A stretch of 18,220 nucleotides of DNA from Planctomycetes bacterium UBA1662 (GCA_002320775.1 DCKY01000212.1:1-18220), one strand, 5' to 3'. Positions 1 through 10,207 are shown, counted from the first letter of the stretch. Program-made: numbers and translations. The notes: generated by a model from the letters alone, not told the origin.

Positions 1-1316
1 GCGGACCGACCCTCATCGAGGCGATGCTGGGCAGGATGCGGGGTCACTCCGAGGGAGATGACTCGCTTGGGATACTCGAGGAGTCGGAGCGGGAGCGGTA
101 TGAGAGTGAGGATCCGGTCTCCTGTTTCGAGGCGAGCCTGGTGGAACAGGGTCTCGCGACGCTGGAACACCTTGAAAAGGTAAGGGGCATCTGCTCTGAG
201 CTGGTTCTCGAGATTGTCGACGAGGCGGTAGCCTCGGCGAAGCCGGAGCTGGTTGGGGGGACACGCTCCGTTTTTTCGATGGCCGCTGGCGCTGGCGATG
301 CGGGGCCGCTGGGCAGGCGTGAGCGCGATCCGGCCGAAGAGCTGACCTACCTGGATGCCATCTCGCTGGGGCTGGGTGATGCCATGGAGGAGGACCCGGA
401 GGTCTTTCTGATGGGACAGGATATCGCCGCCTTCGGAGGAGCCTTCAAGGTAACCCGGGGCCTGCTGGAAGAGTTCGGGGAGAAGAGGGTGCTGAACACC
501 CCGATTGCCGAGGCCGGCATGATCGGTATCGCCTCGGGCGCCGCGCTGCTGGGCGGAAGGCCCGTGGTCGAGATGCAGTTCTCTGATTTCGTCAGCTGCG
601 GCTTCAACCCGTTGGTGAATGTGGCGGCCAAGTTCTACTATCGCACCGGGCTCGAGGTGCCGCTGGTCATCCGCCTTCCCTCCGGCGGCGGGGTCGGCGC
701 TGGACCTTTCCATTCCCAGTCCCTCGAGGCGACGTTTCTCCACGTCCCGGGTCTCAAGGTGGTCGCTCCGGCATTCCCGGAGGACGCCTACGTCCTGCTT
801 CGCGAGGCGGTCCGGGATCCCAACCCCGTCCTGTTCTTCGAGCACAAGTACCTCTACCGCCGCGTGAAGGCCGGGTTGCCGCCGGGTTCGGTCGCCGTGG
901 GTCCGGGTGTCGATGCGCGCGCCCGCGTTATTCGCCGGGGAGAGGACGTTACCGTCGTCGCCTGGGGGTGGATGGTCCACAGGGCTCTCGCGGCTGCCGA
1001 GCGGCTCGCCGGGGAGGGGCTCTCGGTGGAGGTGGTCGACCTGCGGGTGCTGGCCCCTCTTGATGAAGAGACGGTGTTCGCGTCGGTGGGCCGTACCGGC
1101 AGGGCCCTGGTGGTACACGAGGCGCAGCTGACCGGCGGCTTTGGCGGCGAGCTTGTCGCCCGGATTGCCGATCGGGCCTTCGATTCCCTCGACGCTCCGG
1201 TGAGAAGGCTGGCCTATCCTGACCACCCTGTACCGTTCAACAAGGAGCTCGAGGCCGAATGCCTGCCGGATGAGGAGAGCATTGCCGCAAGTCTTCGGGA
1301 ACTTGCCGCCTGGTAG
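1..1316 (+). CDS. 2-oxoacid dehydrogenase E1, fused alpha-beta subunit (3' part)
   Basis: This is the C-terminal part of a thiamine-diphosphate-dependent 2-oxoacid dehydrogenase E1. The frame is open from base 3, so the gene starts upstream of the window. The first codons read GPTLIEA...RGHSEGDD, the usual end of an E1 alpha chain. A linker follows and then a complete beta chain from about base 345 (ELTYLDAISLGLGDAM), with no stop or restart between them. The beta part shows the TPIAEAG motif, whose catalytic-type Glu is at 510-512, and GPFHSQS, whose His codon is at 711-713. It ends in a transketolase C-terminal domain. Established knowledge: E1 decarboxylates a 2-oxoacid and hands the acyl group to lipoyl-E2. 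No E2 or E3 gene is in view, so the substrate (pyruvate, branched-chain or other) cannot be decided. A probable terminator follows directly. Confidence 0.9.
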   Translation, partial: GPTLIEAMLGRMRGHSEGDDSLGILEESERERYESEDPVSCFEASLVEQGLATLEHLEKVRGICSELVLEIVDEAVASAKPELVGGTRSVFSMAAGAGDAGPLGRRERDPAEELTYLDAISLGLGDAMEEDPEVFLMGQDIAAFGGAFKVTRGLLEEFGEKRVLNTPIAEAGMIGIASGAALLGGRPVVEMQFSDFVSCGFNPLVNVAAKFYYRTGLEVPLVIRLPSGGGVGAGPFHSQSLEATFLHVPGLKVVAPAFPEDAYVLLREAVRDPNPVLFFEHKYLYRRVKAGLPPGSVAVGPGVDARARVIRRGEDVTVVAWGWMVHRALAAAERLAGEGLSVEVVDLRVLAPLDEETVFASVGRTGRALVVHEAQLTGGFGGELVARIADRAFDSLDAPVRRLAYPDHPVPFNKELEAECLPDEESIAASLRELAAW

Positions 1317-1325
1317 GTTTCTTCT

Positions 1326-1349
1326 CTGGCCCACGGCCGGACGTTTTTT
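1326..1349 (+). terminator. Probable intrinsic terminator after the E1 gene
   Basis: CTGGCC (1326-1331) and GGCCGG (1335-1340) form a six-pair GC-rich stem with one G-U pair and a three-base loop. Six T residues follow at 1344-1349. It begins ten bases after the E1 stop codon. The stem is short, and three bases separate it from the T tract, so it is a moderate candidate. Confidence 0.5.
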
Positions 1350-1377
1350 CGACAGGAATCGCCGGGTCTGTTATGAA
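1349..1377 (+). promoter_or_regulatory. Candidate sigma70 promoter for the DUF255 gene
   Basis: TCGACA (1349-1354, five of six matches to the -35 consensus) is separated by exactly 17 bases from TATGAA (1372-1377, four of six matches to the -10 consensus). It lies just after the terminator candidate and would give a leader of about 45 bases before the start at 1429. This rests on sequence matching only. Confidence 0.4.
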
Positions 1378-1428
1378 AGAGTCTTCATTCACCGCAGATT
1401 GTGTTTATTAGCGAGTTTTTCAAGAGAC

Positions 1429-3534
1429 ATGTCCGAAGAAAAATCCAAGTCTAACCGCCTGGTCGATTCGACCAGCCCCTACCTGCAGCAGCACGCCCAC
1501 AACCCGGTGGACTGGTATCCCTGGGGGGAGGAGGCGCTTGGGAAGGCAAGAGAGCTTGACCGTCCGATCTTTCTCTCGGTCGGCTATTCCTCCTGCCATT
1601 GGTGCCATGTGATGGAGCGGGAGTCCTTCGAGAGCGTTGAGGTCGCGAAGGTGATGAACGAGAACTTCATCAATATCAAGGTGGACCGGGAGGAGCGCCC
1701 CGACATCGATGCTCTCTACATGAATGCCGTGCAGATGCTCTCCGGGCAGGGAGGGTGGCCCATGAGCGTCTTCCTGACACCGGATCTCAGGCCCTTCTGG
1801 GGGGGGACCTATTTCCCGCCGAAGGGTCTCTACCAGCCTGGCGGTGAGGTCATCCGTCCCGGTTTCATGGACATCCTTCTCTCCCTGTCGAGAGCCTACA
1901 GGGAGACCCCCGACCGGATTGAGGATACCGCCCGACAGGTTCTCGAGGGGCTCTGCCGGGCAGAGAGCCACTCGGTTGAGGAATTGCCGAGCGAGGAGGT
2001 CCTGCGGCTCGCGGGCGAGTACGCGGGCCGGAACTTTGATCCGACGCATGGCGGTTTCGGTCCGGCTCCCAAGTTTCCGCGTTCGACGGAGATCTCGATG
2101 CTGCTGCGGGTCTACGCCCTGACCGGGGAACGGCATATCCTGGAGATGTGCGAGCGTACCCTCGAGGGCATGGCCCGGGGCGGGATGTACGACCAGGTCG
2201 GCGGAGGTTTTCATCGCTACTCGACCGATGCGAAGTGGCTTGTTCCCCATTTCGAGAAGATGCTCTATGACAACGCCCTGCTGGCGAGAACCTATCTCGA
2301 GGCGCTGCAGCTTACCGGGCGGGAGCTCTACAGGAGAATCGCCTCGGAGATCCTCGACTACGTACTCGCGGAGATGACCAGTCCCGAGGGGGGGTTTTAT
2401 TCCGCCACCGATGCCGACAGCGAGGGGCGCGAGGGCGTGTTTTTCGTCTGGCGTCCAGAGGAGGTGGAGGAGGTGCTTGGCGCCGAGGATGCTCATCTCT
2501 TCTGCGAGTATTTTAACGTTACCGCCGAAGGGAATTTTGAAGAGGCCACCAGCATTCCTCACATCACCGGGAAGCTCGAAGATGTGGCCGGCAGGCTGAA
2601 GCTCGACCCCTCTGTCGCGCGTGAACGGATCGAGGCTGCGCGCGGGAAGCTCTACGCGGCGCGCGAAAAGCGTCCCGCTCCCTTCCGCGATGAGAAGGTC
2701 TTGACGGCCTGGAACGGCATGATGATCTCGGCCTTCTCCAGGGGCGCGCAGGTCCTGGGTGAGCCGCGTTACCGGGAGGCCGCCGAGCGGGCCGCCCGCC
2801 TGGTTCTTGATTCGATGCGCGATGGGGAGCGCCTGCTCAGGGTGCGTAAGGATGGGCAGAGCCGCATTCTCGGTTTTCTTGACGACAACGCCTTCTTCAT
2901 CGAGGCGCTGATTGACCTCTATGAGACAGGGTTCGAAGTTGGTCACCTGGAGGAGGCTCGCCGGCTTGCCGACATCGTCCTGGACCGTTTTTCGGATGAG
3001 CAGGAGGCCGGCCTCTACTTTACCTCGGCGGATCACGAGCTGGTTCTGACCCGCCGAAAGGACCCCTTCGATGGCGCGGTTCCTTCACCGCTCGGGGTGA
3101 TGGCCTTGAACCTGCTGCGGCTTGAGAAGCTTGCCGGAGTCCCGGCTTATGGTGAGAGGGCCCGGGCCCTTCTTCTTGATGTCTCCGCGGCCTTGCCGAG
3201 GGTTCCCATGGGCTTTGGGTCGACCCTCATCGCCCTGGACTTCCTCTTGCACCCACCCGTTGAATTAGCGGTTGTCGGCGATCTTGAGGGCTCTGCGGCG
3301 GCGAAATTATTTGAGAAGATTTACTCGGGTTTTCTGCCCTCAAGGGTGATCGCGGCCAGCACGAATCCGCCTTCAGAGGAGCGGGTCTCGAGCCTTCCAT
3401 TGCTGGAGGGGAAGGGACATAAGGGCGAGAACCCGCTTCTTTATGTTTGTCGCGACTACGCCTGCGGGGAGCCGATTGACGATCCGCTGGTTGTCGAGGA
3501 GCGTCTCCCGTTCGTCAGTTCTTCCGGGGGATGA
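1429..3534 (+). CDS. Thioredoxin-fold DUF255 protein (YyaL/SSP411 family)
   Basis: This 701-residue protein belongs to the DUF255 family (bacterial YyaL, animal SPATA20/SSP411). The N-terminal thioredoxin-like domain is unmistakable: LVDSTSPYLQQHAHNPVDWYPW at residues 11-32, then YSSCHWCHVMERESFE with the CxxC pair Cys56 and Cys59, and GGWPMSVFLTP near 108-118. The rest resembles the (alpha/alpha)6-barrel, glycosidase-like region of the family, with segments such as GGMYDQVGGGFHRYSTD and LTAWNGMM. The start at 1429 is chosen because family homology begins a few residues later. The frame stays open upstream to an ATG at 1270, but that would overlap the E1 gene and add 53 residues unlike the family. 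The biochemical role of the family is unsettled; a redox or sugar-related function is often suggested. It has no signal peptide and is probably cytoplasmic. Confidence 0.9.
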   Translation: MSEEKSKSNRLVDSTSPYLQQHAHNPVDWYPWGEEALGKARELDRPIFLSVGYSSCHWCHVMERESFESVEVAKVMNENFINIKVDREERPDIDALYMNAVQMLSGQGGWPMSVFLTPDLRPFWGGTYFPPKGLYQPGGEVIRPGFMDILLSLSRAYRETPDRIEDTARQVLEGLCRAESHSVEELPSEEVLRLAGEYAGRNFDPTHGGFGPAPKFPRSTEISMLLRVYALTGERHILEMCERTLEGMARGGMYDQVGGGFHRYSTDAKWLVPHFEKMLYDNALLARTYLEALQLTGRELYRRIASEILDYVLAEMTSPEGGFYSATDADSEGREGVFFVWRPEEVEEVLGAEDAHLFCEYFNVTAEGNFEEATSIPHITGKLEDVAGRLKLDPSVARERIEAARGKLYAAREKRPAPFRDEKVLTAWNGMMISAFSRGAQVLGEPRYREAAERAARLVLDSMRDGERLLRVRKDGQSRILGFLDDNAFFIEALIDLYETGFEVGHLEEARRLADIVLDRFSDEQEAGLYFTSADHELVLTRRKDPFDGAVPSPLGVMALNLLRLEKLAGVPAYGERARALLLDVSAALPRVPMGFGSTLIALDFLLHPPVELAVVGDLEGSAAAKLFEKIYSGFLPSRVIAASTNPPSEERVSSLPLLEGKGHKGENPLLYVCRDYACGEPIDDPLVVEERLPFVSSSGG

Positions 3535-3558
3535 TAATATTCTCCGGTTCCGGTACGT

Positions 3559-3578
3559 GCCGGCGGCCCGGCCTCTTT
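3559..3578 (+). terminator. Weak terminator candidate after the DUF255 gene
   Basis: GCCGG (3559-3563) and CCGGC (3568-3572) form a five-pair stem with a four-base loop, followed by CTCTTTT. It lies 24 bases after the DUF255 stop codon. The stem is short and the T tract interrupted, so termination here would be partial at best. Confidence 0.3.
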
Positions 3579-3675
3579 TAGCAGAAAGCTGCAAATGGCC
3601 TGAAAAGCTCTATTTGAGGCTGTTTTGGGCGATTTTCGCCCGGGGTGGGCGGATATTCGAACCAGGAGAAACGAC

Positions 3676-3978
3676 ATGGCAACATCCGATAAAAAGCCCG
3701 GGCAGGGAGCCTCCAGCCCCATTTCCTTCGGGGAGAAGGAATTAATTTTTGCCCGTGAGCTTTTCGGTAAGCTCTCCAGCCACGCCCTGTCTATCCGTGA
3801 CCTTGAGGGCTGGGCTGATGGAACCTCTCCGGACAGCCTGAAGACGGCGCTCAGCCAGGAAGATTACAGCATCGCTCGGCGCGGTCCCGTTTCGGCGGTC
3901 AGTTTGGATTGCGTCATCGCTGAAGAAGCTCGACTCCATCTCCCTGAAAAACTGTCCTCCGGGGAATCTACTCCATAA
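3676..3978 (+). CDS. Small protein of unknown function upstream of the FHA-kinase
   Basis: I do not recognise this 100-residue protein. The start at 3676 follows a good ribosome-binding site, AGGAG at 3664-3668. The protein has a polar N-terminus (MATSDKKPGQGASS), a central probably helical part (GEKELIFARELFGKLSSHAL, then IRDLEGWADG) and a Ser/Pro-containing tail ending SSGESTP. There is no signal peptide or membrane segment. It stops at a TAA nine bases before the kinase ATG and is in the same reading frame as the kinase, so the two are almost certainly co-transcribed and probably translationally coupled. It could be a partner or substrate of the kinase, or an N-terminal extension cut off by a recent stop codon; the sequence does not decide. 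A hairpin at 3627-3641 (GGGCG/CGCCC) lies in its leader. Confidence 0.6.
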   Translation: MATSDKKPGQGASSPISFGEKELIFARELFGKLSSHALSIRDLEGWADGTSPDSLKTALSQEDYSIARRGPVSAVSLDCVIAEEARLHLPEKLSSGESTP

Positions 3979-3987
3979 AATTGGAGT

Positions 3988-6768
3988 ATGGCCGCCCGGG
4001 TTACATGGAGGAAAGATGACGGTTCCCAGGAGGATTTCTCCTTCAGCTCCAAGGTTGTTCTCGGAAGAGACGCCGAAGCTGATTTCAAGGTAGAGTCCAA
4101 GGGGGTCTCTCGCTGTCACATACTGATTGAGGAACGAGGCGGAACCTTCGTGCTCTCTGATCTGGGCAGCACAAATGGAACCCTCCTCAACGGGCGGCCC
4201 CTGCTCAAGGAAGCGCAGCTTCGGAGCGGGGACCAGATCTGTATCGGTACGGCAGTGGTGGAGTTTTCGATCGACGGCGAGCAGGATCCGACAAACGCTT
4301 CGCTCGCCACCGAGCCGCTGAGCCGGACGCTTGCCCGTGAGGGCAGTTCTGCCGTGGGGGGGGGATATGACATCAGCTCCCTTCCGGAGGTCCTCCCGAG
4401 GAAGGTCGGGAGATTTGAGCTGGAAGAGAAGCTGGGCCAGGGCGGCATGGGGGCGGTCTATCGCGCCCGGGACCTCGATAGCGGAGACGAGGTGGCCGTC
4501 AAGTTCATCCGGCAGAACATCGGCCGCCGGGAATCCTTCCTCGAGTATTTCCATCATCGGGAGGCGGTGCTGGCGCGCGAGATTGACCATCCCAACGTCA
4601 TCAGGATCTACGACCACGGCGTTGAGGAAGAGCAGCACTTTATCTCCATGGAGAACGTCAGGGGCCAGAGCCTCTACCAGGTGCTGAAGCGCGGCTTGAT
4701 GGAGCCGGGTGAGATTCTCGAGATCCTGCGGCAGGTATCCTGCGGACTCTCGGCCGCGCACCAGCAGGGTGTGGTGCACAGTGACATCAAGCCGGCGAAC
4801 ATCCTCCTGCATAGTGCGGAGCCTTCCGAGGCGGCATCAGATGAGCGCACTCCCCTGGAAGGAGACGGGATACTCGAGTTCGAGACGGAGGAGGTTTCAA
4901 CGGTGGGGGCCGGTGGGGAGCCAAAAACATCAGATCCCGGACTCTGGCGTGAGATCGAGAAGAGGGTTGGCAAGCAGGAGGGCCCCTCCGAGGCGGTTCT
5001 TGATGACCCGCCTTATTTTTCGAGGCCGTCCGAGGAGCGTTTTCTCGAGCACTATCTCGAGAGGATGAAGACGGCGGCCCACGGCTTCTTCGTCGTTGTC
5101 GAGGGAGAGGCCGGGACCGGCAAGGGCCGTCTGATCAGCGAGTTTCTGCTGCGGCAGAAGAGGGCGACCGCCCGCTCTGCCGACGCCGAGGGCAGGCTGA
5201 GGTTCCTGGAACTCGATTGCTCGAGGATCGAGGGGCTCCCCCTGCTCTACGAGCAATTCAGCCCGGAGATCTCCGCTTCCCGTGCGACCCTGCGCGAGAT
5301 GGTTGAAGAGCTCAAGGCCCGCTTCGAGCGGGACGGGCAGCCGACCATCCTGAGGGTCCTTGAGCTTGGCAGAGCCTCGCCCCTGGCCGGGCAGCTGCTG
5401 TCGTACCTGGCCTCGAAGATGGAGAGCCTGCAGGTTACGATCATCGCCAGCATCGAGCCCGAGGAGGTCCGCAAGAACGATTCGGTCAAGGCGCTGCTGC
5501 CCTCCCTCGAGAAGGTTCTCAAGCAGCTCTATCTCAGGCCGCTTACCGGCTACCAGATCCAGCGTTACCTGCAGGCTCTGTTCCGGGGCTACCTGAGAGG
5601 GAGCGAGCTCTCGACTGATCTCTACCGCCTGAGCGAGGGGAATATCGCGAGAATGCTCGACCTGCTGAGGAGCTTCTTTGAGCGCGGCATCCTTGTCGTC
5701 AACACGGGCTCGAAGACGGTTTCCTACCGTCCTGATTTTCGTGAGCTCGAGCTGGAGGAGGGGAAGAATCTGTATGAAAAATATCGCCAGGCCGGCCGGG
5801 TCGAGAGAAAGGTGCTTGAGTACGCGGCCTTCATCGGACCGACCTTCTTCTTCGATACGCTGGCTCGTCTGCATGATCTCGATGAGACCTCGCTCTACTT
5901 TGTCGTGCGCCAGCTGCTGGCTGAGGGTTTCTTCACCGAGGAGAGCCGGACCTGGTACCGGTTTACCAACATGGCCTTCCAGCAATACATGGCCGAAAGG
6001 ATCGCGCTTCCAGACCGAGGCCAGCTGCACAGGAAGCTCTCAGGATTGCTGCAGGACGTGCCGGTTCCGGAGTCGCCGGGACTCTACCAGCTGCGGGCCG
6101 CCCATTATTGCGGCTGCAGGGAATACTCCAGGGCTGTGGAATGCTATCTCGAGGGCGCCCACCTTGCCGGGAATGTCTACCAGGCCGACCTTGCCCGTGA
6201 GATGTATCAGGAGATTCTTCGCATTTACCGTGAGCTTGCCCGGCGGGAGGTCCCCCGGCGGGAGGTTACCGGCGTATTGAAGAGCTGGTTTGGCCGGGAT
6301 GGCAACTGGTACAAGATTCTCGGTGACCTGGGGGCGGAGCAGGGCGAGGCTAACGTCAAGATCGCTGATTTCGGTATCTCGTTTCGCACCGCGGACGAGG
6401 AGCGCGGCTACCCGGTCGGGCATCGTCCGGCCCTCGGCACCCCGCGCTATCTCGCTCCCGAGAGGGGGGAAGGCCAGCGTGGAGGACCTCGCTCCGACAT
6501 ATTTTCTCTCGGACTCATCGCCTACGAGATGGTTTGCGGGGAGACGGTTTTCCCGGCTCTCAAGGGCAAGGATCTTCTGGCGGCCTATCGCAAGACCCCG
6601 GTGCGTCTGCCGCCGAGTGAGCTGGCCAGGTTTCCCGAGGGGTTCGCGAGCCTTGTTGAGGGCATGCTGGAGATCAATCCCGAACGTCGCTGGGACGCGG
6701 AGCGGGTCATCCGCGAGGTCGTGAGACTCCAGTTCGAGTACAGGATGGGATCCCAGGGCCGCAAGTGA
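3988..6768 (+). CDS. FHA-Ser/Thr kinase with a STAND-like module inserted between catalytic loop and DFG
   Basis: This 926-residue Hanks-type protein kinase has an unusual order of parts. Residues 1-96 are an FHA phosphothreonine-binding domain (GR 26-27, SRCH 41-44, STNG 61-64). The kinase N-lobe starts near 140, with the glycine loop LGQGGMG at 149-155, Lys172 in VAVK and a probable alpha-C Glu192. The catalytic loop HSDIKPAN is at 264-271, with Asp266, Lys268 and Asn271. An acidic linker (276-338) follows, then a P-loop ATPase-like domain (Walker A-like GEAGTGKG at 373-380), a STAND-type winged-helix region (about 604-690) and a short TPR-like stretch (about 697-750). Kinase sequence resumes with VKIADFGIS (DFG at 794-796), APE at 823-825, SDIFSLG at 836-842 and RR at 900-901. 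In ordinary kinases Asn and DFG are about 13 residues apart; here the distance is 523. No strong SD precedes the ATG (GGAG lies one base away), which suggests coupling to the upstream gene. No membrane segment is seen. Confidence 0.93.
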   Translation: MAARVTWRKDDGSQEDFSFSSKVVLGRDAEADFKVESKGVSRCHILIEERGGTFVLSDLGSTNGTLLNGRPLLKEAQLRSGDQICIGTAVVEFSIDGEQDPTNASLATEPLSRTLAREGSSAVGGGYDISSLPEVLPRKVGRFELEEKLGQGGMGAVYRARDLDSGDEVAVKFIRQNIGRRESFLEYFHHREAVLAREIDHPNVIRIYDHGVEEEQHFISMENVRGQSLYQVLKRGLMEPGEILEILRQVSCGLSAAHQQGVVHSDIKPANILLHSAEPSEAASDERTPLEGDGILEFETEEVSTVGAGGEPKTSDPGLWREIEKRVGKQEGPSEAVLDDPPYFSRPSEERFLEHYLERMKTAAHGFFVVVEGEAGTGKGRLISEFLLRQKRATARSADAEGRLRFLELDCSRIEGLPLLYEQFSPEISASRATLREMVEELKARFERDGQPTILRVLELGRASPLAGQLLSYLASKMESLQVTIIASIEPEEVRKNDSVKALLPSLEKVLKQLYLRPLTGYQIQRYLQALFRGYLRGSELSTDLYRLSEGNIARMLDLLRSFFERGILVVNTGSKTVSYRPDFRELELEEGKNLYEKYRQAGRVERKVLEYAAFIGPTFFFDTLARLHDLDETSLYFVVRQLLAEGFFTEESRTWYRFTNMAFQQYMAERIALPDRGQLHRKLSGLLQDVPVPESPGLYQLRAAHYCGCREYSRAVECYLEGAHLAGNVYQADLAREMYQEILRIYRELARREVPRREVTGVLKSWFGRDGNWYKILGDLGAEQGEANVKIADFGISFRTADEERGYPVGHRPALGTPRYLAPERGEGQRGGPRSDIFSLGLIAYEMVCGETVFPALKGKDLLAAYRKTPVRLPPSELARFPEGFASLVEGMLEINPERRWDAERVIREVVRLQFEYRMGSQGRK

Positions 6769-6783
6769 TCCGGCCGCGTACCC

Positions 6784-9456
<2,673 letters not shown>

Positions 9457-9491
9457 GTCCTGTTTCCTTCATCCTTGGGTGAGGAAAGAGG

Positions 9492-9519
9492 ATTGTAGGA
9501 TGACTGCGCACCAAGTCAA
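9492..9519 (-). promoter_or_regulatory. Strong sigma70-type promoter for mutS
   Basis: On the minus strand TTGACT (9519-9514) and TACAAT (9497-9492) are separated by 16 bases. Each hexamer matches the consensus at five of six positions. Transcription would start near 9485 and give a leader of about 28 bases before the mutS ATG. It lies in the 110-base gap after the MshEN gene, so mutS is probably transcribed at least partly on its own. Confidence 0.65.
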
Positions 9520-9566
9520 GGTGTCGGACTGTTATCCTCGCCGGGGTGTCCCGCTGGCCGCCGGGC

Positions 9567-10049
9567 TCAGCCCTGGTCGACGGTTTCGGCCGGAGCCTGC
9601 TGCTTGAGCGGAGCCAGGTGTGACAGGTAGCGGTTGACCTCGCTCAGGGACGCCGCGTAGAGACCCGGCTTGCAGCCGGTCTGCCGGGTGATTTCCTCGA
9701 GGATCTCTTCTTTCGGCACCTCGGTTACGGCGCACAGCAGTGTGTCTCCGATGCGGTCGAAGGGCAGCAGCTTGTGGCTGTGGAGAAATTCAGCTGACAG
9801 CAGGGAGGTCAGCTCCTCATCGAGCTCGTAGTTTTCCAGGATGATGTAGGGCAGCTGGTATTCCATCACCAGGGTCCTGGTGAAGTCGCTGTCGCTCAGG
9901 CAGCCCATGTCGACCATGATCGAGCCGAGGGTTTCCTTGGTTGTTTCCTGTACCCCGAGGGCCTGCTGGACCTGCTCTTCGGTGACCAGTCCCATATCGA
10001 TCAGGATTTCCCCGAGCTTGGGCCGGGGAGTTCGATTGAATGAACTCAT
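9567..10049 (-). CDS. Stand-alone MshEN (GspE/PilB N-terminal type) domain protein
   Basis: This 160-residue protein consists almost wholly of an MshEN/GSPII_E_N domain, normally found at the N-terminus of type II secretion and type IV pilus ATPases. Two tandem motifs of the (R)LGxxLxxxGxLxxxxLxxAL type are visible: KLGEILIDMGLVTEEQVQQAL (11-31) and TLGSIMVDMGCLSDSDFTRTL (40-60). Then come EYQLPYI and the alpha/beta half (LLPFDRIGDTLLCAVTEV). No P-loop, Walker B or other ATPase part follows; the protein ends in a short Ala/Gln/Pro tail. Family knowledge: some MshEN domains bind cyclic di-GMP through these repeats. Here the leading Arg is Lys11 in the first repeat and Thr40 in the second, so binding is uncertain. 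The start is supported by AAAGGAAA upstream. It may be a c-di-GMP sensor or adaptor; this is inference. Confidence 0.85.
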   Translation of the reverse strand: MSSFNRTPRPKLGEILIDMGLVTEEQVQQALGVQETTKETLGSIMVDMGCLSDSDFTRTLVMEYQLPYIILENYELDEELTSLLSAEFLHSHKLLPFDRIGDTLLCAVTEVPKEEILEEITRQTGCKPGLYAASLSEVNRYLSHLAPLKQQAPAETVDQG

Positions 10050-10076
10050 TGAGATTTCCTTTCGGTTTTCTCTTCG

Positions 10077-10101
10077 CTGACGCCCATGCGCGGCGCGTCA
10101 G
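10077..10101 (-). promoter_or_regulatory. Hairpin in the leader of the MshEN gene
   Basis: CTGACGC (10077-10083) and GCGTCAG (10095-10101) are a perfect seven-base inverted repeat with an 11-base loop. It lies 27 bases upstream of the MshEN start, just before the ribosome-binding region. No T tract follows on either strand, so it is more likely a leader structure or operator than a terminator. Its function is unknown. Confidence 0.35.
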
Positions 10102-10127
10102 ATCTGCGGTTTGATCGACTCCTGCCC

Positions 10128-10156
10128 CTTACAGCCATAGGAAGCCGATCCGACAA
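10128..10156 (-). promoter_or_regulatory. Weak promoter candidate for the MshEN gene
   Basis: On the minus strand TTGTCG (10156-10151) and TGTAAG (10133-10128) are 17 bases apart, each with four of six consensus matches. It is the best-spaced candidate in the 218-base gap between uvrC and the MshEN gene. Other AT-rich hexamers nearby are possible. Confidence 0.25.
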
Positions 10157-10207
10157 AGAAGCTTATCACCCTATTGCCGGACGCGCCAACTGACCAGCCA
10201 CTGGCGG

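Noticed and set aside
1270..1428. Upstream start for the DUF255 protein at 1270
   Set aside because: It would overlap the E1 gene, the terminator candidate and the promoter candidate; homology begins only after Met at 1429.
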